Shown: piece after piece, positions 1 through 5,523 of the stretch | How positions within the stretch are numbered: the stretch's first letter is position 1 | How the letters are laid out: each line of letters opens with the position of its first letter | Assembly: GCA_003142495.1 (NCBI GenBank) | Contig: PLMM01000067.1 | Coordinates: 1 to 6,796, forward strand | Direction of reading: 5' to 3' | Source: Gemmatimonadota bacterium | Lineage (GTDB): Bacteria > Gemmatimonadota > Gemmatimonadetes > Gemmatimonadales > Gemmatimonadaceae | DNA length: 6,796 nt | Program-made: the position numbers and the translations under genes | The notes under the pieces: model-generated | Told to the model about the DNA's origin: nothing | What the model saw: the letters and a program-made list of their open reading frames with translations, nothing else | Database searches by the model: none

Positions 1-54
1 GCCAACGATCGGCGCTGGGCGGCTCGCTGGTACTCGCGTGGCGAAAGTCGTCAT
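1..54 (-). CDS. Possible 5' end of an unidentified leftward gene (partial)
   Basis: On the minus strand an ATG at 54-52 opens a frame that stays open to the window edge (18 codons, starting MTTFATRVPA). A purine-rich GAGGA lies four bases upstream, which is a usable ribosome-binding site. If real, this would be the next gene downstream of the Spy-like gene on the same strand, after a gap of about 120 bases. The piece is too short to judge coding character or family, and it overlaps the competing plus-strand frame at 1-111. Confidence 0.25.
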   Translation of the reverse strand, partial: MTTFATRVPASRPAPIVG

Positions 55-111
55 GGGGTCCTCGACGAGTCTGAGACGGAGACACCGTCAGCCGAGCACG
101 TCCTCGATTGA
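1..111 (+). CDS. Possible 3' end of an unidentified rightward gene (partial)
   Basis: Reading frame 1 is open from the first base for 36 codons and ends at TGA 109-111. The encoded tail is hydrophilic (ending ...SAEHVLD), rich in Arg, Ser, Thr and Glu, and could be the C-terminus of a gene converging on the Spy-like gene. About 70% of its codons end in G or C, less than the clear genes here, so the coding signal is weak. It conflicts with the minus-strand alternative at 1-54; at most one is likely to be real. No family can be assigned from so short a piece. Confidence 0.25.
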   Translation, partial: ANDRRWAARWYSRGESRHGVLDESETETPSAEHVLD

Positions 112-176
112 ACTGGCCTCACTCTCTCAATCGGAAACGCCCAACGCGACAGGACACGTGCGACGCGGCCACGCCG
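55..176. other. Gap downstream of the Spy-like gene with two weak hairpins
   Basis: No convincing gene is seen here. On the minus strand, right at the stop of the Spy-like gene, GCGGC-GTG-GCCGC (177-165) can form a 5-bp stem with a 3-base loop. A second, bulged stem (CTGA-GA-CGG with CCGTCAG) lies at 71-91. Neither is followed by a T-run on either strand, so neither qualifies as a standard intrinsic terminator. They could still mark the 3' end of the sigma operon transcript. Confidence 0.3.
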
Positions 177-710
177 CTAATTCGTCGAATCCCCCATGCG
201 CCGCAGCTGGCGCAGACGCCTTCGCTCCGCCGGCGCGAAGCCCTTCTCCTGCCGATGCTGCCGCAACTGATCGACTTTCTTGCGCAGCCCCTCCTGGAGC
301 GTCGCGTACTTCGCGCGCTGCACCGGCGAGAGAAAGCGCGCGAGGTCGCGTTGCTCACGCGCGAACACGTCGAGCCGCTGCTTCTGCACATCAACGAGCT
401 CGTCGAGCATCCGCGCGACGGTACTCTGATCGGCGAGCGAGTCGCGCAGTACCTCTGCGCGTATCGTCTGCCGCGCCTCACGATCGCGCTGATTGAGCGT
501 GCGCCGCTCGCCCTCGTACTTGCGATTGACCTCGCCGAGCTGGCGCATCTGCCCGTCCGTCGCGCCGAGCGTCTGCTGCACGACCTCGAGCACGCGGCGC
601 TGTAGCGCCTGCACGAGCGGGCGCTGCGCACTGTCCGCCCCGCCCTGCGCGCGCAGCGGTGCCGCGAGCGCGCACACGAGCGCGAGCATCACCATTCGAG
701 CGCGCATCAT
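177..710 (-). CDS. Small secreted Spy/CpxP-like helical protein
   Basis: This is a predicted exported protein of 177 residues. Residues 1-22 form a signal peptide (Arg-containing start, hydrophobic core MVMLALVCALAAPL, then ...RAQ) with likely SPase I cleavage near A21/Q22. The mature part is almost entirely charged helix rich in Arg, Gln and Glu. It has two repeats resembling the LTxxQ pattern of the Spy/CpxP/ZraP family: TDGQMRQL near 51-58 and LSPVQRAKYATLQ near 127-139. Family members are periplasmic chaperones or envelope-stress modulators. The gene overlaps the anti-sigma stop in ATGATG. The second ATG (707-705) lies six bases from a GGGAGG site and may be the true start, giving 176 residues. 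It is third in the sigma operon, which supports an envelope-stress role. The family call rests on layout and weak motifs; a generic coiled-coil secreted protein is the alternative. Confidence 0.68.
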   Translation of the reverse strand: MMRARMVMLALVCALAAPLRAQGGADSAQRPLVQALQRRVLEVVQQTLGATDGQMRQLGEVNRKYEGERRTLNQRDREARQTIRAEVLRDSLADQSTVARMLDELVDVQKQRLDVFAREQRDLARFLSPVQRAKYATLQEGLRKKVDQLRQHRQEKGFAPAERRRLRQLRRMGDSTN

Positions 711-1357
711 GAGCCTCCCGCGGACTGATCATCGAGCGTGGCGCCGAGCGGATCGATTCCCGATGCGGGCTCCGCGTCGGGCACCGCCGACATTCCATCG
801 AGCGACGCCGTGAGCGTGCGCACGTCATCGTCCGAGAGATCGGAGAGATTGTCGAGCACGTCCGCGCTCGGCGTCGCGACGTGCTGCGGAGCGACCGCCA
901 CCCGCTGCTGCGTCGCCGGCGCTGGCACTGGAGCCACGATCACCTGTTGATGCGAGGAGTCGATCGTGTGCGGGCGGACCGTGTGCACCACCGCAATCTC
1001 GGGCGGCGCACTCCGCCCGCGCGTTGCGACCACATAACCCGCCGCACTCACCGCCAGGAGCGCCGCCGCCGCAATCGCGAGGCGCCGCGGCGTCGACCAT
1101 CGCGCGGACGCCCCCGACGATCCGCTGCGCGCTGACGCGGGCACCTGCGCCCGCACCGCCGCCGCGATCCGCTGCGCGTCGACCACCGGTCCGCGCATGA
1201 GCGCCGGCCGCAGCGCCCTGAGCAGCGTCAGCTCCTCGGCGCACTCCTCGCACTCGGCGACGTGCGCCTCCACGGCCAGCTGCATCTCTGCGCTGAGCCG
1301 CCCGCTCACGAGCTCGGGTAGCAGATCCCGCATCTCTCCATTCGTGCACTCAGTCAT
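707..1357 (-). CDS. Membrane-anchored zinc-finger-type anti-sigma factor
   Basis: A 216-residue protein that should bind and inhibit the ECF sigma factor encoded just upstream. The N-terminal cytosolic part carries the HxxxCxxC zinc anti-sigma motif (H32, C36, C39), followed by a helix (about 41-56). One membrane segment spans roughly 93-111 after an Arg pair. The outer part (112-216) is a Pro/Ala/Val-rich stretch and then an acidic helix-like tail (NLSDLSDDDVRTL, about 170-182). The frame extends upstream to 1675, but that stretch lies inside the sigma gene. The ATG at 1357-1355 overlaps the sigma stop as ATGA and has AGGGAG eleven bases upstream. Its own stop overlaps the next gene in the same way. 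The arrangement predicts release of sigma by an envelope signal, by proteolysis or conformational change; the trigger is unknown. Confidence 0.87.
   Translation of the reverse strand: MTECTNGEMRDLLPELVSGRLSAEMQLAVEAHVAECEECAEELTLLRALRPALMRGPVVDAQRIAAAVRAQVPASARSGSSGASARWSTPRRLAIAAAALLAVSAAGYVVATRGRSAPPEIAVVHTVRPHTIDSSHQQVIVAPVPAPATQQRVAVAPQHVATPSADVLDNLSDLSDDDVRTLTASLDGMSAVPDAEPASGIDPLGATLDDQSAGGS
714..719 (-). promoter_or_regulatory. Ribosome-binding site of the Spy-like gene, favouring the second ATG
   Basis: GGGAGG lies inside the last codons of the anti-sigma gene. It is three bases from the first ATG (710-708) but six from the second (707-705), so spacing favours the second start. Confidence 0.6.
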
Positions 1358-1908
1358 CGATCGATTTTCTCCCTGATGGCCCGCACGGCGTTGTGATAAT
1401 GCACGCGCGCCGCGCCTTCCGTACTGCCCACCGCGATCGCGATCTCCTTGTACGACAGCCCCTCCGTTACACGCAATGTGAAGATCGAACGCTGCATCGG
1501 CGACAGCGTTTCCACTGCCGCACGCAGCCGCTGCTCGGTCTCCGCCGCCACCGTCCCCTCGAGCGCATCCGACGAGCTCACGATGTCGCCGTCCTGAATC
1601 TCGACGTGCAGTTTCGCTCGCTTCCGGCCACGCTGCCGATCGCGGAGCAGATTGCGCGCGATCGTCAGCAGCCACGTGCGAAAGGTGCTCTCGCCGCGAA
1701 AGGAATCCAGCGACCCGAACGCGCGCACGAACGTATCCTGCACGACCTCCTCCACCTCGTCACGCTCGCCCAGGCTCGCCACAAAGCGCGCGATCCCCTG
1801 CGCGTGGCGCTCCACGAGCAACGTGGCCGCACGCTCTTCCCCGCCTCGCCACCGCGCGATCAGCGCGACGTCGTCCGGTGCGAGCTCGCTCGGTGAGTGG
1901 TCAGTCAT
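1354..1908 (-). CDS. ECF-family RNA polymerase sigma factor (RpoE-like, sigma-70 family)
   Basis: A 184-residue group 4 sigma factor that directs RNA polymerase to a stress regulon. Sigma region 2 occupies roughly 16-95, with the core-binding and -10 recognition helices visible as EVVQDTFVRAF (54-64) and STFRTWLLTIARNLL (74-88), then a basic RDRQRGRKR stretch. Region 4 occupies about 122-182, with LSPMQRSIFTLR (135-146) and the helix-turn-helix LSYKEIAIAVGSTEGAARVH (151-170) that reads the -35 element. Region 3 is absent, as expected for ECF factors. It is the first gene of the leftward operon and is translationally coupled to its anti-sigma factor by ATGA at 1354-1357. No clear Shine-Dalgarno sequence precedes the ATG at 1908, which may indicate a leaderless or weakly initiated message. 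The ECF subgroup and target genes cannot be read from the window, though autoregulation is likely. Confidence 0.95.
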   Translation of the reverse strand: MTDHSPSELAPDDVALIARWRGGEERAATLLVERHAQGIARFVASLGERDEVEEVVQDTFVRAFGSLDSFRGESTFRTWLLTIARNLLRDRQRGRKRAKLHVEIQDGDIVSSSDALEGTVAAETEQRLRAAVETLSPMQRSIFTLRVTEGLSYKEIAIAVGSTEGAARVHYHNAVRAIREKIDR

Positions 1909-2069
1909 GCGGTCACAAAATGAGACGCTGTCGTTCCCGGGACGTTAAGGGCCGCTTCGGACGCTCTTTCAAGGGGTGCGCAGAGCCCCACAACGCATCA
2001 ACTTAGACGAGTGGGCGTTCCCGCCCGGCACCGCACGCGCTCGTCCTTCCATATCAGTTGAGCCCTTCC
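1909..2069. other. Divergent intergenic region between sigma operon and thiolase operon
   Basis: These 161 bases separate two divergently transcribed operons and must hold both promoters. No good sigma-70 promoter is visible for the thiolase on the plus strand. A GC-rich hairpin GGGCG-TTCC-CGCCC lies at 2013-2026, about 44 bases before the thiolase ATG, and would fall in its leader if transcription starts upstream of it. The octamer CGTTCCCG occurs twice, at 1932-1939 and 2016-2023. Confidence 0.5.
1913..1938 (-). promoter_or_regulatory. Candidate ECF-type autoregulatory promoter of the sigma operon
   Basis: Reading toward the sigma gene, GGGAAC (1938-1933) resembles the GGAAC -35 element of many ECF promoters. 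A TGTGA (1917-1913) follows after 15 bases and could act as the -10 element. Transcription would then begin almost at the ATG (1908), giving a leaderless mRNA, consistent with the missing Shine-Dalgarno. The -10 match is poor, so this is only a candidate. Confidence 0.3.
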
Positions 2070-3269
2070 ATGACCGACGCAGTCATCGTCGACGCAGTGC
2101 GCACGCCGATCGGCCGTCACGGCGGTGCGCTCGCCCGCGTCCGCCCCGACGATCTGGCCGCTGTTCCCCTCCGCGCCCTCCTCGCGCGCACCGGCATCGA
2201 TCCGGCATCGATCGATGACGTCCTCCTCGGCGCCGCCAATCAGTCCGGTGAGGACAACAGAAACGTCGCGCGCCTCGCCCTCCTGCTCGCCGGCCTCCCG
2301 ATCACCGTCCCCGGCCAAACCGTCAATCGCCTCTGCGGCTCCGGCCTCCAGGCGATCGCGAGCGCCGCGCACGCGATCAAGTCCGGCGAAGGGAGCTGCT
2401 TCCTCGCCGGCGGCGTCGAGAGCATGACGCGCGCGCCATGGGTCACGCTCAAGCCCGACACCGCCTTCGCGCGCGGCGCGCCCGCCGTCGCCGACACCAC
2501 GCTCGGCTGGCGCTTCCCCAACTCGAAGCTCCCGGCCGAGTGGCTGATCTCGATGGGCGAGACTGCCGATCTCGTCGCGAAGCGCTGCAACATCTCGCGC
2601 GAAGATCAGGATCTCTTCGCCGCGGAGAGCCAGCGCCGCACCGCGGCGGCCGTCGCGGCGAAAAAGTTCGACGATGAGATCGTGCCCGTCACGGTGCCCG
2701 GCGCCAAGGGAGATACCGTAGTCTCGCTCGACGAGCATCCGCGCCCCGACGCTACCATTGAGAAGCTACGCGCGATGAAGCCCGCCTTCGCGAAGGACGG
2801 CACCGTCACCGCCGGCTCGGCCAGCGGAATCAACGATGGCGCGAGCGCGGTACTCGTGATGTCATCCGATGCCGCAATGCGCGCAGAGATGCGCCCATTT
2901 GCGCGCGTCGTCTCGAGTGCCGTCGCCGGCGTCTCCCCCGAAGTCATGGGGCTCGGCCCGATCCCGGCCACACGCCTCGCGCTCTCTCGTGCTGGCCTCA
3001 CCATCGATGACATGGATCTCATCGAGCTCAACGAAGCGTTCGCATCGCAGGCGCTCGCGTGCATGCGCGAGCTCGGCGCCGATCCCGCACGCGTCAACGT
3101 CAACGGTGGCGCGATCGCGCTCGGCCATCCGCTCGGCGCATCGGGCGCGCGCATCGTCACGACGCTCGTGCACGAGATGCGCCGGAGCGGTGCACGCTAT
3201 GGGCTCGCGACGATGTGCATCGGCGTCGGACAGGGGATCGCCATGATTGTCCAACGCATCGCGGAATGA
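2070..3269 (+). CDS. Thiolase (acetyl-CoA C-acyltransferase), PcaF/PaaJ-like by motifs
   Basis: A complete 399-residue cytosolic thiolase, the normal family length, which cleaves or forms 3-ketoacyl-CoA using CoA. All catalytic residues are present: acyl-accepting C89 in NRLCGSG, H353 in GHPLGASG, C383 in CIGVGQG, and the NEAF motif at 321-324. Several segments match what I know of beta-ketoadipyl-CoA thiolases: [18 protein letters not shown] (60-77), DTTLGWRF (142-149) and the GVGQG form of the last motif, where most acetoacetyl-CoA thiolases have GGGQG. Substrate is therefore uncertain between 3-oxoadipyl-CoA, fatty 3-ketoacyl-CoA and acetoacetyl-CoA, and no aromatic-degradation gene lies nearby. 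I take the ATG at 2070 because [15 protein letters not shown] is the usual family N-terminus; a TTG at 2058 would add four residues. Neither has a good Shine-Dalgarno sequence. The stop overlaps the next gene by ATGA. Confidence 0.95.
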   Translation: MTDAVIVDAVRTPIGRHGGALARVRPDDLAAVPLRALLARTGIDPASIDDVLLGAANQSGEDNRNVARLALLLAGLPITVPGQTVNRLCGSGLQAIASAAHAIKSGEGSCFLAGGVESMTRAPWVTLKPDTAFARGAPAVADTTLGWRFPNSKLPAEWLISMGETADLVAKRCNISREDQDLFAAESQRRTAAAVAAKKFDDEIVPVTVPGAKGDTVVSLDEHPRPDATIEKLRAMKPAFAKDGTVTAGSASGINDGASAVLVMSSDAAMRAEMRPFARVVSSAVAGVSPEVMGLGPIPATRLALSRAGLTIDDMDLIELNEAFASQALACMRELGADPARVNVNGGAIALGHPLGASGARIVTTLVHEMRRSGARYGLATMCIGVGQGIAMIVQRIAE

Positions 3270-3970
3270 CCGCTGGCGCGCGACCGCTGTTGATCGGGCA
3301 TCGCGGCGCGCCACGCGAGCGCCCCGAAAACACCCTTCCCTCCTTTCTCCGCGCGCTCGAGCTGCAGGCCGATGGGATAGAGCTGGACGTGCATTGCACG
3401 AAGGATCGCATCGTCGTGGTGCATCACGACGCGATCCCGCGGGCGACACCGCCGTCGGGGATGCTCGCGGGCAAACGCATCGACGCGCTCACTTTCGACG
3501 AGCTGCAGGGCTTCTCGGTGCGAGGGCTCGCGCTCATCTCGACGCTCGCCGAGGCGCTCGCAGTGATCAAGGGGCGCGCGGATGTTTTCGTCGAGCTGAA
3601 GGGCGAGGCGATCGAGCACGAGGTGATCGCGGTCATTCGCGGATCGATCGCGCCCGCTCGCTGCGCCGTTCACAGCTTCGACCATGCGCAGGTGGCGCGC
3701 GCCCGTGCGCTGGCGCCGGACATTCGCGGCGGCATCCTCTTCGATCGCGCCATCGTCGATCCCGTTGCCGCGATGCGCGCCGCCGACGCGCTCGATGTGT
3801 GGCCGAGCCACGAGCACGTGAGCGAGGGGTTCGTGCAGCAGGTGCACGAGGCGGGCGGTCGGGTCATACCATGGACCGTCAACAAGGCGGCGCAGGCGGT
3901 TGCGCTCGCTGCGCTCGGTGTGGATGGGCTCTGCACGGACTTTCTCGCCGTTTTGCGCGCCGCGCTCTGA
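3266..3970 (+). CDS. Glycerophosphodiester phosphodiesterase (GDPD family), cytosolic
   Basis: A 234-residue GDPD enzyme, close to the compact bacterial cytosolic (UgpQ-like) length. It is expected to hydrolyse deacylated phospholipid headgroups to sn-glycerol 3-phosphate and an alcohol. The catalytic pair H12 (GHRG, 11-14) and H54 (VVHHD, 51-55), metal ligands E39 and D41 in IELDV, E110 and K112 in FVELK, and later family motifs SFDH (137-140), PWTVN (202-206) and GVDGLCTDF (218-226) are all visible in order. There is no signal peptide or membrane segment. The start is ATG at 3266, overlapping the thiolase stop by ATGA; it has no strong Shine-Dalgarno of its own, so translation probably depends on coupling. 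A longer frame reading back to 3059 lies over the thiolase catalytic C-terminus and is rejected. The pairing hints at lipid turnover, but this is inference. Confidence 0.94.
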   Translation: MTAGARPLLIGHRGAPRERPENTLPSFLRALELQADGIELDVHCTKDRIVVVHHDAIPRATPPSGMLAGKRIDALTFDELQGFSVRGLALISTLAEALAVIKGRADVFVELKGEAIEHEVIAVIRGSIAPARCAVHSFDHAQVARARALAPDIRGGILFDRAIVDPVAAMRAADALDVWPSHEHVSEGFVQQVHEAGGRVIPWTVNKAAQAVALAALGVDGLCTDFLAVLRAAL

Positions 3971-4065
3971 CATTTCCACGAGGCCGCACCGCTGGCGTCA
4001 CTCTGGTGCCCTCTCTACGTTCCACAGTTCATCGATCTTCACGTTCAGCGGAGGCACCTCCAGCA
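3971..4065 (+). other. Short gap before the amidohydrolase pair
   Basis: A 95-base spacer with no gene. A wobble-containing stem (GGCGTCA paired with TGGTGCC, 3994-4010) lacks a following T-run, so I do not call a terminator. No convincing -35/-10 pair is visible. Whether the amidohydrolase pair has its own promoter or is read through from the thiolase-GDPD operon cannot be decided from the sequence. Confidence 0.4.
4050..4061 (+). promoter_or_regulatory. Ribosome-binding site of the lipoprotein amidohydrolase inside an inverted repeat
   Basis: A perfect GGAGG (4050-4054) precedes the ATG at 4066 by eleven bases, slightly far. It is immediately followed by CA and then CCTCC, so the site can pair with its own complement (GGAG-GCAC-CTCC as a 4-bp stem with a 4-base loop). 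This supports the chosen start and could modestly lower initiation. Confidence 0.5.
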
Positions 4066-5523
4066 ATGCGCATCGTCGTATTCGCGGCGGCTCTATCCGT
4101 GCTCGCATGCACACCAGCGAAGGGGAGCCCGACTCCCTCGCCGAAGGTGGTAGCGGCCGGAGACAGCGTCAAACCAATGAAGGAAACGAAGGACACCTCG
4201 ATGGCAGGACCGGGCGCGACGTCGCTTCCAAATGCCGATCCGTTCCCGAGCACCTATAGGCCGTTCCCCTCGAAGACGACGGTCATCAAGAACGTCACGA
4301 TTCTGACGGCGGCCGGCCCTCGCATCACCAACGGCGCAATTCTCCTGAAGGACGGCAAGATCGAGTCGGTTGGCGCGAGTGTGACGGCTCCGTCTGACGC
4401 AGTCGTGATCGATGGCGGCGGCAAGTTCGTCACGCCGGGCTTCATCGACGTGCACTCGCACCTCGGTGTCTACGCCGCGCCCGGTGTCGAGGCGAGCAGC
4501 GACGGCAATGAGGCGACGCGTCCCGTAACCGCGTACGTCTGGGCCGAGCATTCCGTCTGGCCGCAGGATCCGCAGTTCCCGCGCAACCTTGCGGGCGGCA
4601 TCACCACGCTCCAGGTGCTCCCCGGCTCCGCGAATCTGATCGGCGGCCGCAGCGTCGTGCTCAAGGTGGTGCCCGCGCGCACCGTGCAGGGGATGAAGTT
4701 CCCCGGCGCGAAGTACGGACTCAAGATGGCGTGCGGCGAAAATCCGAAGCGCGTGTACGGCAGCAAGGGCGGCCCGCAAACGCGCATGGGCAACGTCGCC
4801 GGCTATCGCACGGCGTGGATCGAGGCCGAGCAGTATCGCCGCAAGTGGGACAAGTGGAACGCCGAGCACAAGGGCGATCCGCCGGCGCGCGATCTCAATC
4901 TCGAGACGCTTGCGGAAGTGCTGCGCGGCAACATCCTCGTGCACAACCACTGCTATCGCGCGGACGAGATGGCGCAGATGATCGACATCTCCCACGAGTT
5001 TGGCTACAAGATTCGTGCGTTCCATCACGGCGTCGAGGCGTACAAGATCGCCGACCTGCTCGCGAAGGAAGGAATCGGCGCCGCGATCTGGGCCGACTGG
5101 GGCGGCTTCAAGATGGAAGCACTCGACGGCATCCGCGGCAACATGGCGCTCGTGAATCAGGCCGGTGCGAAGACGATCGTGCATTCCGATGATCCCTCGG
5201 GCTCGCAACGGTTGAATCAGGAAGCGGCGAAGGGGATCGAAGCCGGCAAGGAGCTCGGCATCGACATCTCCGAGGATCAGGCGATCAAGTGGCTCACGAT
5301 CAATCCGGCGTGGGCGCTCGATCTCGATTCGAAGATCGGCTCGCTCGAGCCGGGAAAGGATGCGGACGTCGTGCTCTGGTCCGGCGACCCGTTCAGCGTG
5401 TACACGCGCGCCGAGAAGGTGTGGATCGATGGCGCCATGCTCTACGATCGGGACGACGTGCGTGAGCAGTGGCGCACGGACTTCGAACTCGGCTTCGTTC
5501 CGCAGGTTGGAGGTGCCCAGTGA
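4066..5523 (+). CDS. Exported lipoprotein amidohydrolase with intact metal site
   Basis: A 485-residue amidohydrolase-superfamily metal hydrolase. Residues 1-15 form a short lipoprotein signal with lipobox VLAC (C15). A Ser/Pro/Lys/Thr-rich linker (16-70) follows, then the beta-sandwich part (72-125) and the TIM barrel. Metal-site motifs are present: HSH at 130-132 in TPGFIDVHSH, a conserved-looking CGENPKRVYG (223-232) whose E225 may be a bridging ligand, VHNH (H293, H295), the HH pair (320-321) and HSDDP with D375. The barrel ends in the usual EPGKDADVVLWSGDP (428-442). The layout resembles the imidazolonepropionase-like and related exported hydrolases, but the substrate cannot be read from sequence; cyclic amides, dipeptides and other esters or amides are possible. 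The frame extends back to 3247 without support; the GGAGG and signal peptide fix the start at 4066. It is coupled to its paralogue by GTGA at 5520-5523. Confidence 0.93.
   Translation: MRIVVFAAALSVLACTPAKGSPTPSPKVVAAGDSVKPMKETKDTSMAGPGATSLPNADPFPSTYRPFPSKTTVIKNVTILTAAGPRITNGAILLKDGKIESVGASVTAPSDAVVIDGGGKFVTPGFIDVHSHLGVYAAPGVEASSDGNEATRPVTAYVWAEHSVWPQDPQFPRNLAGGITTLQVLPGSANLIGGRSVVLKVVPARTVQGMKFPGAKYGLKMACGENPKRVYGSKGGPQTRMGNVAGYRTAWIEAEQYRRKWDKWNAEHKGDPPARDLNLETLAEVLRGNILVHNHCYRADEMAQMIDISHEFGYKIRAFHHGVEAYKIADLLAKEGIGAAIWADWGGFKMEALDGIRGNMALVNQAGAKTIVHSDDPSGSQRLNQEAAKGIEAGKELGIDISEDQAIKWLTINPAWALDLDSKIGSLEPGKDADVVLWSGDPFSVYTRAEKVWIDGAMLYDRDDVREQWRTDFELGFVPQVGGAQ
5509..5513 (+). promoter_or_regulatory. 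Ribosome-binding site fixing a GTG start of the second amidohydrolase
   Basis: GGAGG sits six bases before GTG 5520-5522, ideal spacing, but eighteen bases before the next in-frame ATG (5532). It lies within the last codons of the upstream gene, as expected for coupled translation. Confidence 0.8.

Noticed and set aside
1358..1675. In-frame upstream extension of the anti-sigma factor
   Set aside because: It lies wholly within the sigma factor region 4 coding sequence and is low-complexity Arg/Gly/Ala. The ATGA junction at 1354-1357 is the natural start.
1944..1972. TTGAAA - 17 bases - CTTAAC on the minus strand as a housekeeping promoter for the sigma operon
   Set aside because: The -35 is good (5 of 6), but the -10 matches only 3 of 6 and lacks the key second A and last T. 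It is not strong enough to list as a feature.
1998..2738. Minus-strand open frame (246 codons) opposite the thiolase 5' half and its promoter
   Set aside because: It has no recognisable motif and covers the conserved N-terminal thiolase region; it is a codon-bias shadow.
3994..4010. Hairpin after the GDPD gene as an intrinsic terminator
   Set aside because: The stem contains two G-T pairs and a 3-base loop, and is followed by CTCTCTACG rather than a T-run.
3247..4065. In-frame upstream extension of the first amidohydrolase, giving a 758-residue protein
   Set aside because: This stretch overlaps the GDPD gene in another frame and reads as Arg-rich noise. The lipoprotein signal and GGAGG place the start at 4066.
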